A DNA stretch of 64,000 nucleotides from SIG480 sp045595365 (GCA_045595365.1 JAZOAI010000026.1:8727-72726); one strand, 5' to 3'; positions 34,501-41,719 are shown, counted from the first letter of the stretch. Numbers and translations are program-made. The notes: generated from the sequence alone by a model not told the origin.

Positions 34501-34864
34501 CGCTGTTATGTCAGCAGTTTCCCACAAGCTTATTTCAGGATACCCTGACGGAACATTCAAGCCATCCGGAACTCTTACGCGCGCAGAAGCGATGACAATC
34601 GTTGCCCGAGCAATGAGATTTATGACCGGGAAGAACGTTTCAGCTTCATCCGATATGACTATTTCCGAAGCTGATTCTATCCTTTCAAAATTCTCAGACA
34701 GCGCAAGCGTTGACAACTGGGCTAAGGTCGATATCGCAGAGTGCGTTCAGGCTGGGGTCGTCAACGGTGATAATAACGGAAAGCTCAATCCGAAGTCAAA
34801 CGTTACCCGTGCAGAGCTTATCCAGCTTATGTATAACGTTCTCAGCAAATCCAATATGCTCTGA
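31517..34864 (+). CDS. Large secreted surface protein: six Ig-like repeats plus SLH domains
   Basis: The 1115-residue protein has a signal peptide (cut near AFAATND). About six tandem SwmB/Big-like beta-sandwich repeats of roughly 105-115 residues follow (to about residue 720). Each opens like VTIYFTEKI or VSLKFNEPL and carries a ISRNGSSFKSLSSSD-type segment. A Ser-rich region of about 200 residues comes next. At least two, probably three, SLH domains end the protein (KLISGYPDGTFKPSGTLTRA and NGDNNGKLNPKSNVTRAELI). It is probably an S-layer or adhesin protein. The ATG at 31517 follows GTGGAG; an ATG at 31532 is also possible. Serine, asparagine and threonine are unusually frequent. Confidence 0.88.
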   Translation: MRKVRMLLKKAVRILLVVALILSALPAGAFAATNDYFGPTIAGVTLNKQRTVATINFSEPVEAATTNFKNKIKLSQEGAPLQNLSFKDVKVSGSQMIITLNSQLNKSDNFFEIAENTLLNQTIAIQSNLFDARGPAFADKNSVIVNSAEKTVTLKFKTPIKGYPNDDSLKNEYISLARNGSTFEPIHEDNIEINGSEGEIVITLDEWLTGTRSKFKIAAGKLVNSDNGCINIDDLITAAINISSSSSSDTTIITAPPEIDYATISSDLKTVTIYFTEKIKNAYATGVSSSVAANFLKSHVWISRKSKTNYETLSGSDTISVSSNYVKIVFSEPLTATRNYIKIDANSLTDYNGNPINVELVTDSISGSASSTSAPEYASASLSGNNKILVYFSIPVIKNASLSMSELRSSIFVSRNGSTFNALTTSDAISVSGNTLTVTLSSPLSGKNNRLKILANAITSKTGIPLNNTVTTSYLTYSGSDYTYDSEPVYSYTLYDEDAQRIRVYFENDIAATSSSYLISNVLISRNGSSFKSLSSSDVVTISPRNAIAILLSEPLTGSKNAVRIVGNTLKDYDTGYVLNDTITTDYINVGASSDNDTPSSSGTSTYTGDIEASISEDFYTVSLKFNEPLYNNFDSLDELKSKIQISRNGTFRSLTGDDYIRINDAENELLIVLANPADEYFSQIKILSKSLRNASGEAISSVMTTLPFGEADGVARAYIDDSALKATISTQETADSIIATFADETEITSLNKAATFLVKLPEKKNSAVLNISKNVADSVKRYGGTVALSFGSSTYYLPASNIPTLSDGDTLSLTIDKVSDASGSLASSSAKDNFSIQSPAVKLKTSVISASGEKKDIKHSAFAEKRFMSKSSTNNAHFTAVRIENSGTVVPVPSKSETKAGVVYITAKTLSDGNYAAISASHTFSNTPNWVVTPANTLGSRLILSNASGSNLNANQAISRAETVTIMTKTLGVFGDASGASPFFDMISTDNYFNAVMSAVSHKLISGYPDGTFKPSGTLTRAEAMTIVARAMRFMTGKNVSASSDMTISEADSILSKFSDSASVDNWAKVDIAECVQAGVVNGDNNGKLNPKSNVTRAELIQLMYNVLSKSNML

Positions 34865-34871
34865 TAAAAAA

Positions 34872-34915
34872 TCCTTCCCCTGCGGCAGATATCGCCGCAG
34901 GGGATTTATTTATTT
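34872..34915 (+). terminator. Terminator of the large SLH gene
   Basis: Perfect 10-bp arms CCCCTGCGGC/GCCGCAGGGG (34877-34886 and 34894-34903) are followed by a T-rich tract. Confidence 0.9.
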
Positions 34916-34923
34916 TCCTTTAT

Positions 34924-35145
34924 TTATTTTGCAAGATAGTCTTCAATAACATCCTCAAAATGAATTTCGGAAAGCTTCAGCTCATTACATAGCCTGCAAA
35001 GCTCCTCTACCCTTTGCCTGTTTGTATCTATGTCCGAAATCCTTTTGTGAATACTGCCATCAGCATTGCAAAGTTCAATTCCGTAGGTTTTATATTCCCC
35101 TATATCAATGTCAAATAGTCTTTCTTCAACAAGGCAGTATCTCAT
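34924..35145 (-). CDS. Small DUF6514-like protein
   Basis: The 73-residue protein (MRYCLVEERLFDIDIGEYKT at its start) resembles the small DUF6514 family of Clostridia, whose function is unknown. It has no membrane segment, signal or cysteine motif. The ATG at 35145 follows GGGGGA. It is divergent from an XRE regulator, and its consensus promoter carries a 21-bp palindrome over the start of transcription. It is therefore a likely target of that regulator. Confidence 0.7.
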   Translation of the reverse strand: MRYCLVEERLFDIDIGEYKTYGIELCNADGSIHKRISDIDTNRQRVEELCRLCNELKLSEIHFEDVIEDYLAK

Positions 35146-35166
35146 TACATTATCCCCCGAAGCCAC

Positions 35167-35218
35167 AACTAACTTAATAAGTTAGTTTAACTATAACACC
35201 ATTTTATGAACTTGTCAA
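35167..35218 (-). promoter_or_regulatory. Promoter of the DUF6514 gene with palindromic operator
   Basis: A -35 TTGACA (35213-35218), a 17-bp spacer and a -10 TATAGT (35190-35195) are read leftward. The 21-bp palindrome AACTAACTT-ATA-AAGTTAGTT-type sequence at 35167-35187 begins 2 bp beyond the -10. That is a classic repressor position. Confidence 0.75.
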
Positions 35219-35245
35219 GTTATTTTTTCGACAAAATAAAAAAAC

Positions 35246-35274
35246 TTGCAAACTGAAAAGTTATGTGATAATAT
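35246..35274 (+). promoter_or_regulatory. Promoter of the XRE regulator gene
   Basis: A -35 TTGCAA (35246-35251), a 17-bp spacer and a -10 TAATAT (35269-35274). A second TATAAT overlaps downstream. Confidence 0.6.
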
Positions 35275-35295
35275 TATAATGAAGTGGGTGATAAT

Positions 35296-35991
35296 ATGGA
35301 AATCGGAGAAAGAATTCATCATTACCGCACATCCTGCGGTATGACACAGGAGTATGTTGCAAAAAAATTGCAGACAACTCCGCAAAATATATATAAATAT
35401 GAAAAAGGAATAATCAAGAATATTCCCCTTCAGAGCATTGTTCTTATGGCTGAGCTTTTCGGTGTTTCCCCCGCCGAGCTTGCGGGAATCTCTGACCCAT
35501 CAGCGCGAAGCGATGCCTCCGGTTTAACGCCTTCCTCCGACAAAGTTGCCTTTGGGCTGCGCTTGCGGGCACGGCGCGAGGAATGTGGTTTTTCCGTTCG
35601 CGAGCTTGCGCTTAAGCTTCACCTTCTCCCCTCTATTGTTGAAAGCTATGAACTCGGAAAGTTTGACTCAATCGACAATGTAAGGCTCCATAAAATCGCC
35701 GAGCTTCTGAGCGTTTCTCCCGAGTATTTCAGCGATGCTGATTTACCCGAAACAGATGAACTCAAACTCAGTGATGATGAACGCCTTTTGATTCTTAAAT
35801 ATCGTGTAAACCCGCAGTATCATTCCGCAATTCATCAGCTTCTCGGCATTTCTCTGCACGATGCAAAGAAAGACTCCTCAGAAAGATTTTTCTATCCCGA
35901 ACTTTCTTCATCGGATTTGGAAGAGCTTCAGACGAGAGGCCTTATTGCCCAGCCTATGGGAGAATATCACGCAAAGAAGAAAGATGACTGA
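35296..35991 (+). CDS. XRE-family regulator with two helix-turn-helix domains
   Basis: The 231-residue protein has two separate Cro/CI-type helix-turn-helix domains: residues 4-60 (MTQEYVAKKLQTTPQNIYKY) and about 80-140 (FSVRELALKLHLLPSIVESY). An acidic C-terminal region follows without a recognised sensor. Tandem HTH domains could let one chain bind both halves of an operator. The ATG at 35296 follows GGGTG; a GTG at 35284 is less likely. It is divergent from the DUF6514 gene across a palindromic site, which suggests local control. Confidence 0.85.
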   Translation: MEIGERIHHYRTSCGMTQEYVAKKLQTTPQNIYKYEKGIIKNIPLQSIVLMAELFGVSPAELAGISDPSARSDASGLTPSSDKVAFGLRLRARREECGFSVRELALKLHLLPSIVESYELGKFDSIDNVRLHKIAELLSVSPEYFSDADLPETDELKLSDDERLLILKYRVNPQYHSAIHQLLGISLHDAKKDSSERFFYPELSSSDLEELQTRGLIAQPMGEYHAKKKDD

Positions 35992-36007
35992 CTTTTACGA
36001 CACAATT

Positions 36008-36045
36008 CACCCCTATGGAACTTAAAGTTCCATAGGGGTGTTTCT
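36008..36045 (+). terminator. Terminator of the XRE gene
   Basis: Perfect 15-bp arms at 36008-36022 and 36026-36040 with a 3-nt loop are followed by TTTCTTTT. Confidence 0.92.
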
Positions 36046-36056
36046 TTTGTTATATG

Positions 36057-36929
36057 TTATTTCTTTTCAAAGCTCAACGCGACTATAGACCCAAGGATGA
36101 GAACAATACCCGCAGCAGAAAAGACCGTAAGCTTTTCATTCAGGAAGATTACACTCGTAAGCGTGAGTATAAGCGGCTCCAAAGCTGCCATAGCAGAAAC
36201 AATTCCTGCCGGAAGCCGCTGCAGTGCCTTGGAATAGAAAAATGACGCCACAAACCCTGTTATAGCTCCGAACGCAACAAGTGCCAGAATGACATACCAG
36301 GAAACAGACAGAAGATTGGTCGCAAACGAGGATGGGCTACTGAAGCAGATAGATATAATAGATGCGACAAAGAAAGAGTAAACCGTTATTGCCCCGGGCT
36401 TTGCCCCCATCCGGTTAGCGAAATTAACGCAGATCGTATATGCAGCATAGGCACAACAAGAGGTTAGCCCGAATATTATGCCGCGCGGCGCAAATTTGAG
36501 CCCTCCGATAACACCGGTCACGAGAGCGCAGCCGACAAGCATACACGCAATAGTGACACATTTTCTGAAAGTAATTTTCTCTCCCCAGAAAATTGCCGAG
36601 AAAGCAATAACTATAATCGGCGACATATAAAGAAGAACTCCGGCGGTTGAGACTGAGGACTCTCTGATCGCCATATAATAAAACGCAGCCATAGAGAAAA
36701 ATGCAATTCCGCAAAGAAAAAATACACCCAACTGCGGAAGCGTTGCCCTGAGGCTTCTTTTGTCAGAGCTTAGCGTAAAAATCAAAGCCGCCACAGCGCT
36801 GACCGTCGCTCTGACTGCAGCAAGCTGAAATGATGTGAAATCATATTGCGACAGATAGTGGACAAACACCCCCGCACTTCCCCAAGCAGTGCAGGCTAAT
36901 ATAACATAGATAACAGGAAACTTCTTCAT
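36057..36929 (-). CDS. EamA/DMT-family membrane transporter
   Basis: The 290-residue protein has about ten predicted membrane helices in two EamA repeats. The first opens with VIYVILACTAWGSAGVFVHY and the second contains YSKALQRLPAGIVSAMAALE, the characteristic end-of-repeat motif. The family exports or imports small metabolites such as amino acids; the substrate is not predictable. The ATG at 36929 has a GAGAAAG site. It has its own promoter and no pathway neighbour. Confidence 0.88.
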   Translation of the reverse strand: MKKFPVIYVILACTAWGSAGVFVHYLSQYDFTSFQLAAVRATVSAVAALIFTLSSDKRSLRATLPQLGVFFLCGIAFFSMAAFYYMAIRESSVSTAGVLLYMSPIIVIAFSAIFWGEKITFRKCVTIACMLVGCALVTGVIGGLKFAPRGIIFGLTSCCAYAAYTICVNFANRMGAKPGAITVYSFFVASIISICFSSPSSFATNLLSVSWYVILALVAFGAITGFVASFFYSKALQRLPAGIVSAMAALEPLILTLTSVIFLNEKLTVFSAAGIVLILGSIVALSFEKK

Positions 36930-36986
36930 TTTTTCTTTCTCACTTTTCAAAAACGCTATTTTTCTATGGGCATATCCCACTTGGAA

Positions 36987-37015
36987 AGTATAGCATATTG
37001 TATCCAAAATTGCAA
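36987..37015 (-). promoter_or_regulatory. Promoter of the EamA gene
   Basis: A -35 TTGCAA (37010-37015), a 17-bp spacer and a -10 TATACT (36987-36992) are read leftward. Confidence 0.7.
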
Positions 37016-37112
37016 TCATTGGGATCAAAAAGCACTTGCGAGTAAGTGGTTTTTCTTGGCTATAACGCCTAATTTTAGTACAGAGGTTGCAAGGTGCATT
37101 TGCCCGCCAAAA

Positions 37113-37133
37113 AAAGTTTCAAAGTGAAACTTT
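37113..37133. promoter_or_regulatory. 21-bp inverted repeat, candidate operator
   Basis: Perfect 9-bp arms AAAGTTTCA/TGAAACTTT with a 3-bp centre lie 40 bp upstream of the abrB-like promoter, in the divergent region shared with the EamA gene. Confidence 0.5.
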
Positions 37134-37172
37134 CAGAAATTTATCGAAAAAATTGAAATTCTTCTTATCCTA

Positions 37173-37219
37173 TTGACAATTATATAAAATTGTTGTATGA
37201 TTATTCATACCAATCATAC
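37173..37219 (+). promoter_or_regulatory. Promoter and inverted repeat of the AbrB-glycosyltransferase genes
   Basis: A consensus -35 TTGACA (37173-37178), a 17-bp spacer and a -10 TATGAT (37196-37201). The inverted repeat GTATGATT/AATCATAC (37195-37202 and 37212-37219) overlaps the -10 and the start of the transcript, as an operator for the AbrB-like product would. Confidence 0.75.
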
Positions 37220-37234
37220 AAAGGAGAAGCGAAT

Positions 37235-37444
37235 ATGAATATACATGATGGGAAATATGCATGGATGGTTAAAATCGGCGAAAAGGGACAGTTTGTTATT
37301 CCTAAAGAAGCGAGAGAGCTGTTTGAGTTGCATCCCGGAGATGAGATTTTAGTTCTCGGTGACACCCAGCGAGGGATAGCAATTCTTCCTAAATCAAAGC
37401 AACAAGATTTTGTTCAACACATTTTCAGTGATATAGAAAAATAA
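37235..37444 (+). CDS. AbrB/SpoVT-type DNA-binding regulator
   Basis: The 69-residue protein is a single AbrB/MazE swapped-hairpin domain (MVKIGEKGQFVIPKEARELF, then LHPGDEILVLGD). The last 15 residues vary. Such proteins bind DNA as dimers and often regulate their own operon; an inverted repeat over the promoter supports this. The ATG at 37235 follows AAGGAG. It precedes a glycosyltransferase gene by 16 bp, so the two form a regulated pair. An antitoxin role is unlikely because no toxin follows. Confidence 0.87.
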   Translation: MNIHDGKYAWMVKIGEKGQFVIPKEARELFELHPGDEILVLGDTQRGIAILPKSKQQDFVQHIFSDIEK

Positions 37445-37460
37445 AATCAGGTGGAATGAT

Positions 37461-38657
37461 ATGAGTAAAATTGTTTTCTTTTGTATTCCTGCACATGGAC
37501 ATACCAATCCCACTTTGGGCGTTGTCAGAGAATTAGTTTCTCGCGAGCATAAGATTTGGTATTATTCATATAACATTATGCGTGAAAAAATCGAATCAGC
37601 AGGAGCAACCTTTATATCCTGTGACAATTATGATACTGAGAAAAAGCTCAACGCAGAAGCCTCTGCCCGTGTGGGAAAAGACCTCGCTTTCTCTACAAAG
37701 ATATTGGTAGACACCACATTGGCTCTGGATGACAAGGTTTGTGAAGAGATGGCAGCGCTGAAACCCGATTGCATCGTGGCTGATTCTATGGCATTATGGG
37801 GAAAAGCCGTTGCGCTGAAGCTTAATATCCCTTTTGTTTCCTCAACTACAACCTTTGCTTTTAATCAGCATTCGGCAAAGGTTATGAAACATGGTATCGG
37901 TGACTTGTTTAAGATGATTCTCTCAATGCCGAAAACTACTAAACAAATTAGACGCCTGCAGAGCAAAGGATATCCTGTTAAAAACATTCTCGATATTATT
38001 GGTAATGACGATAACACTCATACTATTGTTTATACCTCTCCTGCGTTTCAACCTTGTTCAGAGACTTTTTCGGAGAAATATGCATTTGTCGGTCCTTCAA
38101 TTCGGCCTGCAACCGAAGAAATAGAGAAAAAGAGAGAGAAGCTGATTTATATATCAATGGGAACTGTGAATAATGATATGATGCCATTTTACAAAGCTTG
38201 TCTGTCTGCTTTGAGAGATACAGATTATCAAGTAATTATGTCTGTTGGTAATTTGGTGTCTATTGAGGACTTCGGGGAGTTGCCAGAAAATATATCAATT
38301 TTTTCTCATATTGATCAAATTGCTGTTCTCAAACAGGCAGATGTCTTTGTATCGCATTGCGGAATGAACAGCGTTAGCGAAAGCTTGTATTTTGAGGTTC
38401 CACTTGTTATGCTACCGCAAACAGCAGAACAAAAAGGCGTTGCTGAGCGCGTTTTGCAGCTTGGTGCCGGCATTAAGCTTGATAAATCAGATGCAACATC
38501 TGTCCTGGATGCGATAACCCAAATATTCAGCGATAGCACGTATAAACAAAACGCAGCAGAAATTTCTGTTGGCTTCAAGAACTGCTCAGGTGCAAAAGGA
38601 GCCGCGGATAAAATTATACAGGTTTGTGATGACACGATACAAATGAAATGCAGGTAA
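37461..38657 (+). CDS. MGT/GT1-family glycosyltransferase (macrolide/UDP-glycosyltransferase type)
   Basis: The 398-residue protein has the GT-B fold of YjiC/OleD-like enzymes. The N-terminal acceptor-binding motif is FFCIPAHGHTNPTLGVVREL. The C-terminal donor-binding region is FVSHCGMNSVSESLYFEVPLV, then QTAEQKGVAERV. It may glycosylate a small hydrophobic acceptor such as a macrolide, flavonoid or other antibiotic using a UDP-sugar. With the AbrB-type repressor upstream, inducible self-protection or detoxification is plausible. Codon use is more A+T-rich than in the flanks, hinting at transfer. Confidence 0.87.
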   Translation: MSKIVFFCIPAHGHTNPTLGVVRELVSREHKIWYYSYNIMREKIESAGATFISCDNYDTEKKLNAEASARVGKDLAFSTKILVDTTLALDDKVCEEMAALKPDCIVADSMALWGKAVALKLNIPFVSSTTTFAFNQHSAKVMKHGIGDLFKMILSMPKTTKQIRRLQSKGYPVKNILDIIGNDDNTHTIVYTSPAFQPCSETFSEKYAFVGPSIRPATEEIEKKREKLIYISMGTVNNDMMPFYKACLSALRDTDYQVIMSVGNLVSIEDFGELPENISIFSHIDQIAVLKQADVFVSHCGMNSVSESLYFEVPLVMLPQTAEQKGVAERVLQLGAGIKLDKSDATSVLDAITQIFSDSTYKQNAAEISVGFKNCSGAKGAADKIIQVCDDTIQMKCR

Positions 38658-38670
38658 AAAAAGACATCCA

Positions 38671-38708
38671 ACTGCCGAGTGTTCTAAAGGACACTCGGCA
38701 GTTTTATT
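38671..38708 (+). terminator. Terminator of the glycosyltransferase gene
   Basis: Perfect 12-bp arms ACTGCCGAGTGT/ACACTCGGCAGT (38671-38682 and 38691-38702) are followed by TTTATTTG. Confidence 0.9.
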
Positions 38709-38720
38709 TGAATATAACTG

Positions 38721-38750
38721 AAAAAGACTTGTCAATTGACAAGTCTTTTT
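38721..38750. terminator. 30-bp perfect palindrome, terminator of the SLH-trypsin protease gene
   Basis: The perfect palindrome AAAAAGACTTGTCAA/TTGACAAGTCTTTTT ends in T5 on both strands. It serves as a terminator for the leftward protease gene ending at 38808. Confidence 0.8.
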
Positions 38751-38807
38751 CATGGAAGAGCCGAATGGTTTAGATGACACCTTCTAATTGAATATCATAA
38801 TTAAAAC

Positions 38808-41369
38808 CTACTTGTTAAATTTCTTCAATAAAACCATCATTTCTTCATAAGATATGGAATCTTTAATATATTTATTAGCAGTTAAATAGCCAACCACTTT
38901 TCCGTTCTTATCTAAAATTTTAGGCGGATTTGTAGCATATTGATTAAACACACTATATTGACTATATTTACTACCATAATTGCCATATTGGTTGAAAATG
39001 CTCTTTGTTTGATATTTACTACCGTAATTGCCATATTCATTAGCAATACTATCTGTATCATATTTATTTGAACTTATTTCACCTAAAAATGTTCCTGTGC
39101 CATCATCAGCATATAGATATAAAGGGAAAGATGAAAGAGTTATCTTTGTATTGGTTGAATAACCACCGCCACCTTGATAATTATTTGTTGGTGCATTATT
39201 CTCTGATGGATAATTATTCACATTACCATTTATGGATTTGCCAGAAGTTTCAACTGCAAAGCCAAAATCTGACATTGAACATCCTGTATTAGATAATTTT
39301 GTTGCAAAAACATAATCAGTAAAACTTATCATTTCTAAATTCATTAGTTTTGCTAATTCACTATACAAGTCTTGGTTTTGTGTGCTACCCGTTGTTTTTT
39401 CAAATTTAATAGTAGTGTTTTCGCCAAAAGTTGTTGAGTTAATGTGGTAAGTGCCTGTAAAATCATAGTTGCTTGAATTGCTTGTTGGACTTGTGTACCC
39501 AAACATGCAGAAATACAAACCTTTTTCAGGCTTTAAGCCAATGCTCGCATAAACGGTTGCACCATTAAATCTCCTTTGACTTGTTAATGTGATATAACCC
39601 CTACCATCATCGCTAGTTATAGAATAATAATTTTTTCCATTCTCGCTTTGTGTTACTTCTTGATATGCAGGACTATTATTGATTTTATGATTGTAATTTT
39701 TAATCAAAAATTCATTCAGTTTATTATAAGAATATGAAGGCCCCTTGTTTTCATTCTGTTTGAAAACAAAAGTTAATATTTCACTATCTTTTGATTCAAC
39801 ACCATTCTTGACAGAAGTTACTATGACATTATATATCTTACCATTTTCTAGTCCATTATATGAAACTGTATAATCATCACAGTATTCAAACTTTAATTTT
39901 TCGCCATTATCATCTTCGTCATACCAATAAGTATCTTCCCCAGCTTCTTGATAATAAAAATGATAATATTCTGCTCCTTCTACTTCATCCCACTGAATAT
40001 GTGCTGAGCCGTTTTGCTGTCTTACAACTCTAATGTTTTTAGGAGGTTCTATTTTAACATTATAGCCATTATAAGTAGCAAATTCCTCCATCGTAAACAT
40101 ATTGTATTTACTTTCTATGGTAGAAAGTTCGTTTTTATTTACTACTTCACTAATTGGAACAGCAAAATTAAGATTTTGACCAGAGGTAAGTGTACCAGTT
40201 GTTATTCCTATAACCTCACCACGAGAATTCAATAATGCACCGCCACTACTTCCAGAGGAAATTGGTGCTGTAATCTGTATCATTCCATTAAAATCATCTC
40301 GCTTTGGATTAGATATAATTCCGTTTGAAATTGTATTTGTTAACCCCTGTGGATTTCCTATTGTATAAATTTCATCTCCACTATATATGTCAGAAGAATC
40401 ACCAATATTTAAATAAGGAACATTTGTTGCATTAGTTTTTATTACTGCAAAATCAAGTTCTTTATCAAAATATAAAACTCCCATCACTGTATACCAGTTG
40501 CTGCCTAATTTTGCTACTGCAAATGTTGCATCTTCAAGCACATGGAAATTGGTAACTGCAACTCCATTATCAGTAATAAAAAATCCACTTCCTAATGCAC
40601 AAGGCTTTTCGTTAGCATCATACGTTTCAATGCAAATAACGGCTGGTGAACAACTATCAAAAATTTCTTTTGATGATAAATCACTTTTGGTATTAACCAA
40701 ACTTGCACTTTTACGACCAATAGCATTTCTATCATAATGCTCAACATATTGAGAAAGGTCAAAAACTCCTTCAGAAATCAATTTTTCCGACAATGGTTGT
40801 TCGCTTCCTTTTAACTTAGCCGATAATGCAGTATAAGAGACAGTAACTACATCAGCTCGTAAAAAAACGTCTGTATTCACAAACTCTGGTAAAATTCCAC
40901 TTTTTTTCGCAAGAACAAACGGATTTTCGTAAGTGAAATCCTCTCCGTTTGTATCAGAGTATCCAAGGGCTCGCAAAACAAAAGTTATATACATTTTAGA
41001 ATTTGCATTTTCAGTTCCAAATGTTGTAGCAGAGGTTCCTTTAGTCAAAGCGTTTTCGTATGCATATCCAACATATTTATGAGCCCAAGTAGGCACATCT
41101 GTAAAAGGATGATTATTGTTGCTATTCAAAGCCTCAGCCTCTTTACCTAATACCCTAATGAGCATAACAAGAGCTTCAACCCTTGTGGGTTCACGATTAA
41201 GGTCAAAGTTTGTATCTGATATCCCCTTGAATAATCCAAGAGCTTTCAAATCTGTAGCTAATTCTTCCTCAAATGAAGTATCTCTTGATGATTGAGCATA
41301 AGTACTTTGAGGAATTATGCAGATTATCAAAGTAAAACATAAAAGTACCGATAAAATTGTTTTTTTCAT
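38808..41369 (-). CDS. Secreted SLH-anchored trypsin-like (HtrA-type) serine protease with Fn3 domain and YGSKY repeats
   Basis: The 853-residue protein has a signal peptide (cut near STYAQSS) and two or three N-terminal SLH-like domains (to about residue 190). A trypsin-like domain follows (about 235-420) with catalytic histidine in AVTNFHVLEDA, aspartate in KELDFAVIK and serine in SSGSSGGALL. A fibronectin type III-like domain spans about 445-540, and an uncharacterised region about 555-740. At the C-terminus, three copies of a short motif (NEYGNYGSKY, NQYGNYGSKY, NQYATNPPK) lead into KNGKVVGYLTANKY. There is no PDZ domain. The ATG at 41369 follows AAAGGAAC. It is visibly A+T-richer than its neighbours, which suggests horizontal origin. 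Confidence 0.88.
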   Translation of the reverse strand: MKKTILSVLLCFTLIICIIPQSTYAQSSRDTSFEEELATDLKALGLFKGISDTNFDLNREPTRVEALVMLIRVLGKEAEALNSNNNHPFTDVPTWAHKYVGYAYENALTKGTSATTFGTENANSKMYITFVLRALGYSDTNGEDFTYENPFVLAKKSGILPEFVNTDVFLRADVVTVSYTALSAKLKGSEQPLSEKLISEGVFDLSQYVEHYDRNAIGRKSASLVNTKSDLSSKEIFDSCSPAVICIETYDANEKPCALGSGFFITDNGVAVTNFHVLEDATFAVAKLGSNWYTVMGVLYFDKELDFAVIKTNATNVPYLNIGDSSDIYSGDEIYTIGNPQGLTNTISNGIISNPKRDDFNGMIQITAPISSGSSGGALLNSRGEVIGITTGTLTSGQNLNFAVPISEVVNKNELSTIESKYNMFTMEEFATYNGYNVKIEPPKNIRVVRQQNGSAHIQWDEVEGAEYYHFYYQEAGEDTYWYDEDDNGEKLKFEYCDDYTVSYNGLENGKIYNVIVTSVKNGVESKDSEILTFVFKQNENKGPSYSYNKLNEFLIKNYNHKINNSPAYQEVTQSENGKNYYSITSDDGRGYITLTSQRRFNGATVYASIGLKPEKGLYFCMFGYTSPTSNSSNYDFTGTYHINSTTFGENTTIKFEKTTGSTQNQDLYSELAKLMNLEMISFTDYVFATKLSNTGCSMSDFGFAVETSGKSINGNVNNYPSENNAPTNNYQGGGGYSTNTKITLSSFPLYLYADDGTGTFLGEISSNKYDTDSIANEYGNYGSKYQTKSIFNQYGNYGSKYSQYSVFNQYATNPPKILDKNGKVVGYLTANKYIKDSISYEEMMVLLKKFNK

Positions 41370-41405
41370 AAGAATAACAGTTCCTTTCCCAATGTTAATA
41401 AATAC

Positions 41406-41441
41406 AAAAAAGTGCATAACCCATATTCCAGAGTTATGCAC
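41406..41441 (-). terminator. Leader terminator upstream of the protease gene
   Basis: Read leftward, GTGCATAAC (41441-41433), a 12-nt loop and GTTATGCAC (41420-41412) are followed by T6 (41411-41406). It lies between the structured leader and the ribosome binding site, so it can attenuate transcription of the gene. Confidence 0.7.
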
Positions 41442-41469
41442 CGAAAAACACACAAATCTGGTATAAGGT

Positions 41470-41615
41470 TGCTAGACTCTTATATTACTTACATCTTATA
41501 CAGAGAAGTTTTACCAGACAGTATGCTTTTACCATTAGCATACTTCTTCTGTATAAAAATAATGTAAGAGAATACAAGAGATTACAAAAACCCAATTATG
41601 ATTTAGAGTCTAGCA
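41470..41615 (-). ncRNA. Candidate structured RNA leader (nested stems) of the protease gene
   Basis: Four nested complementary arm pairs close the element. They are TGCTAGACTCT with AGAGTCTAGCA (41470-41480 and 41605-41615), CTTACAT with ATGTAAG (41488-41494 and 41562-41568), TTATACAGA with TCTGTATAA (41496-41504 and 41548-41556), and AGTATGCT with AGCATACT (41520-41527 and 41537-41544). The promoter at 41621-41649 would start transcription at about 41614, exactly at the outer stem. I do not recognise the class. Confidence 0.5.
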
Positions 41616-41620
41616 TAATT

Positions 41621-41649
41621 ACTATATCATAGTTTTGTCAGTATTTCAA
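41621..41649 (-). promoter_or_regulatory. Promoter of the protease transcript
   Basis: A -35 TTGAAA (41644-41649), a 17-bp spacer and a -10 TATAGT (41621-41626), read leftward, place the transcript start at the outer stem of the structured leader. Confidence 0.7.
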
Positions 41650-41676
41650 GACTTTTGAATACATATTTTCGCATAT

Positions 41677-41719
41677 AAAAAACCGAATGATTAGATATGT
41701 CATCTAAATCATTCGGTTT
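41677..41719 (-). terminator. Terminator of tRNA-Ser
   Basis: Arms at 41680-41696 and 41702-41719 form a 17-bp stem with one bulged base, followed leftward by a short T run, just after the tRNA CCA end. Confidence 0.83.

Noticed and set aside
38900..39070. CRISPR-like short repeats in an A+T-rich stretch
   Set aside because: The repeats are in-frame codons for the NxYGNYGSKY motif of the protease, with unequal spacing and no unique spacers.
41470..41615. Integron attC site or MITE instead of an RNA leader
   Set aside because: Arms lack the GTTRRRY/RYYYAAC core sites, no target-site duplication is visible, and the outer stem coincides with the predicted transcript start.
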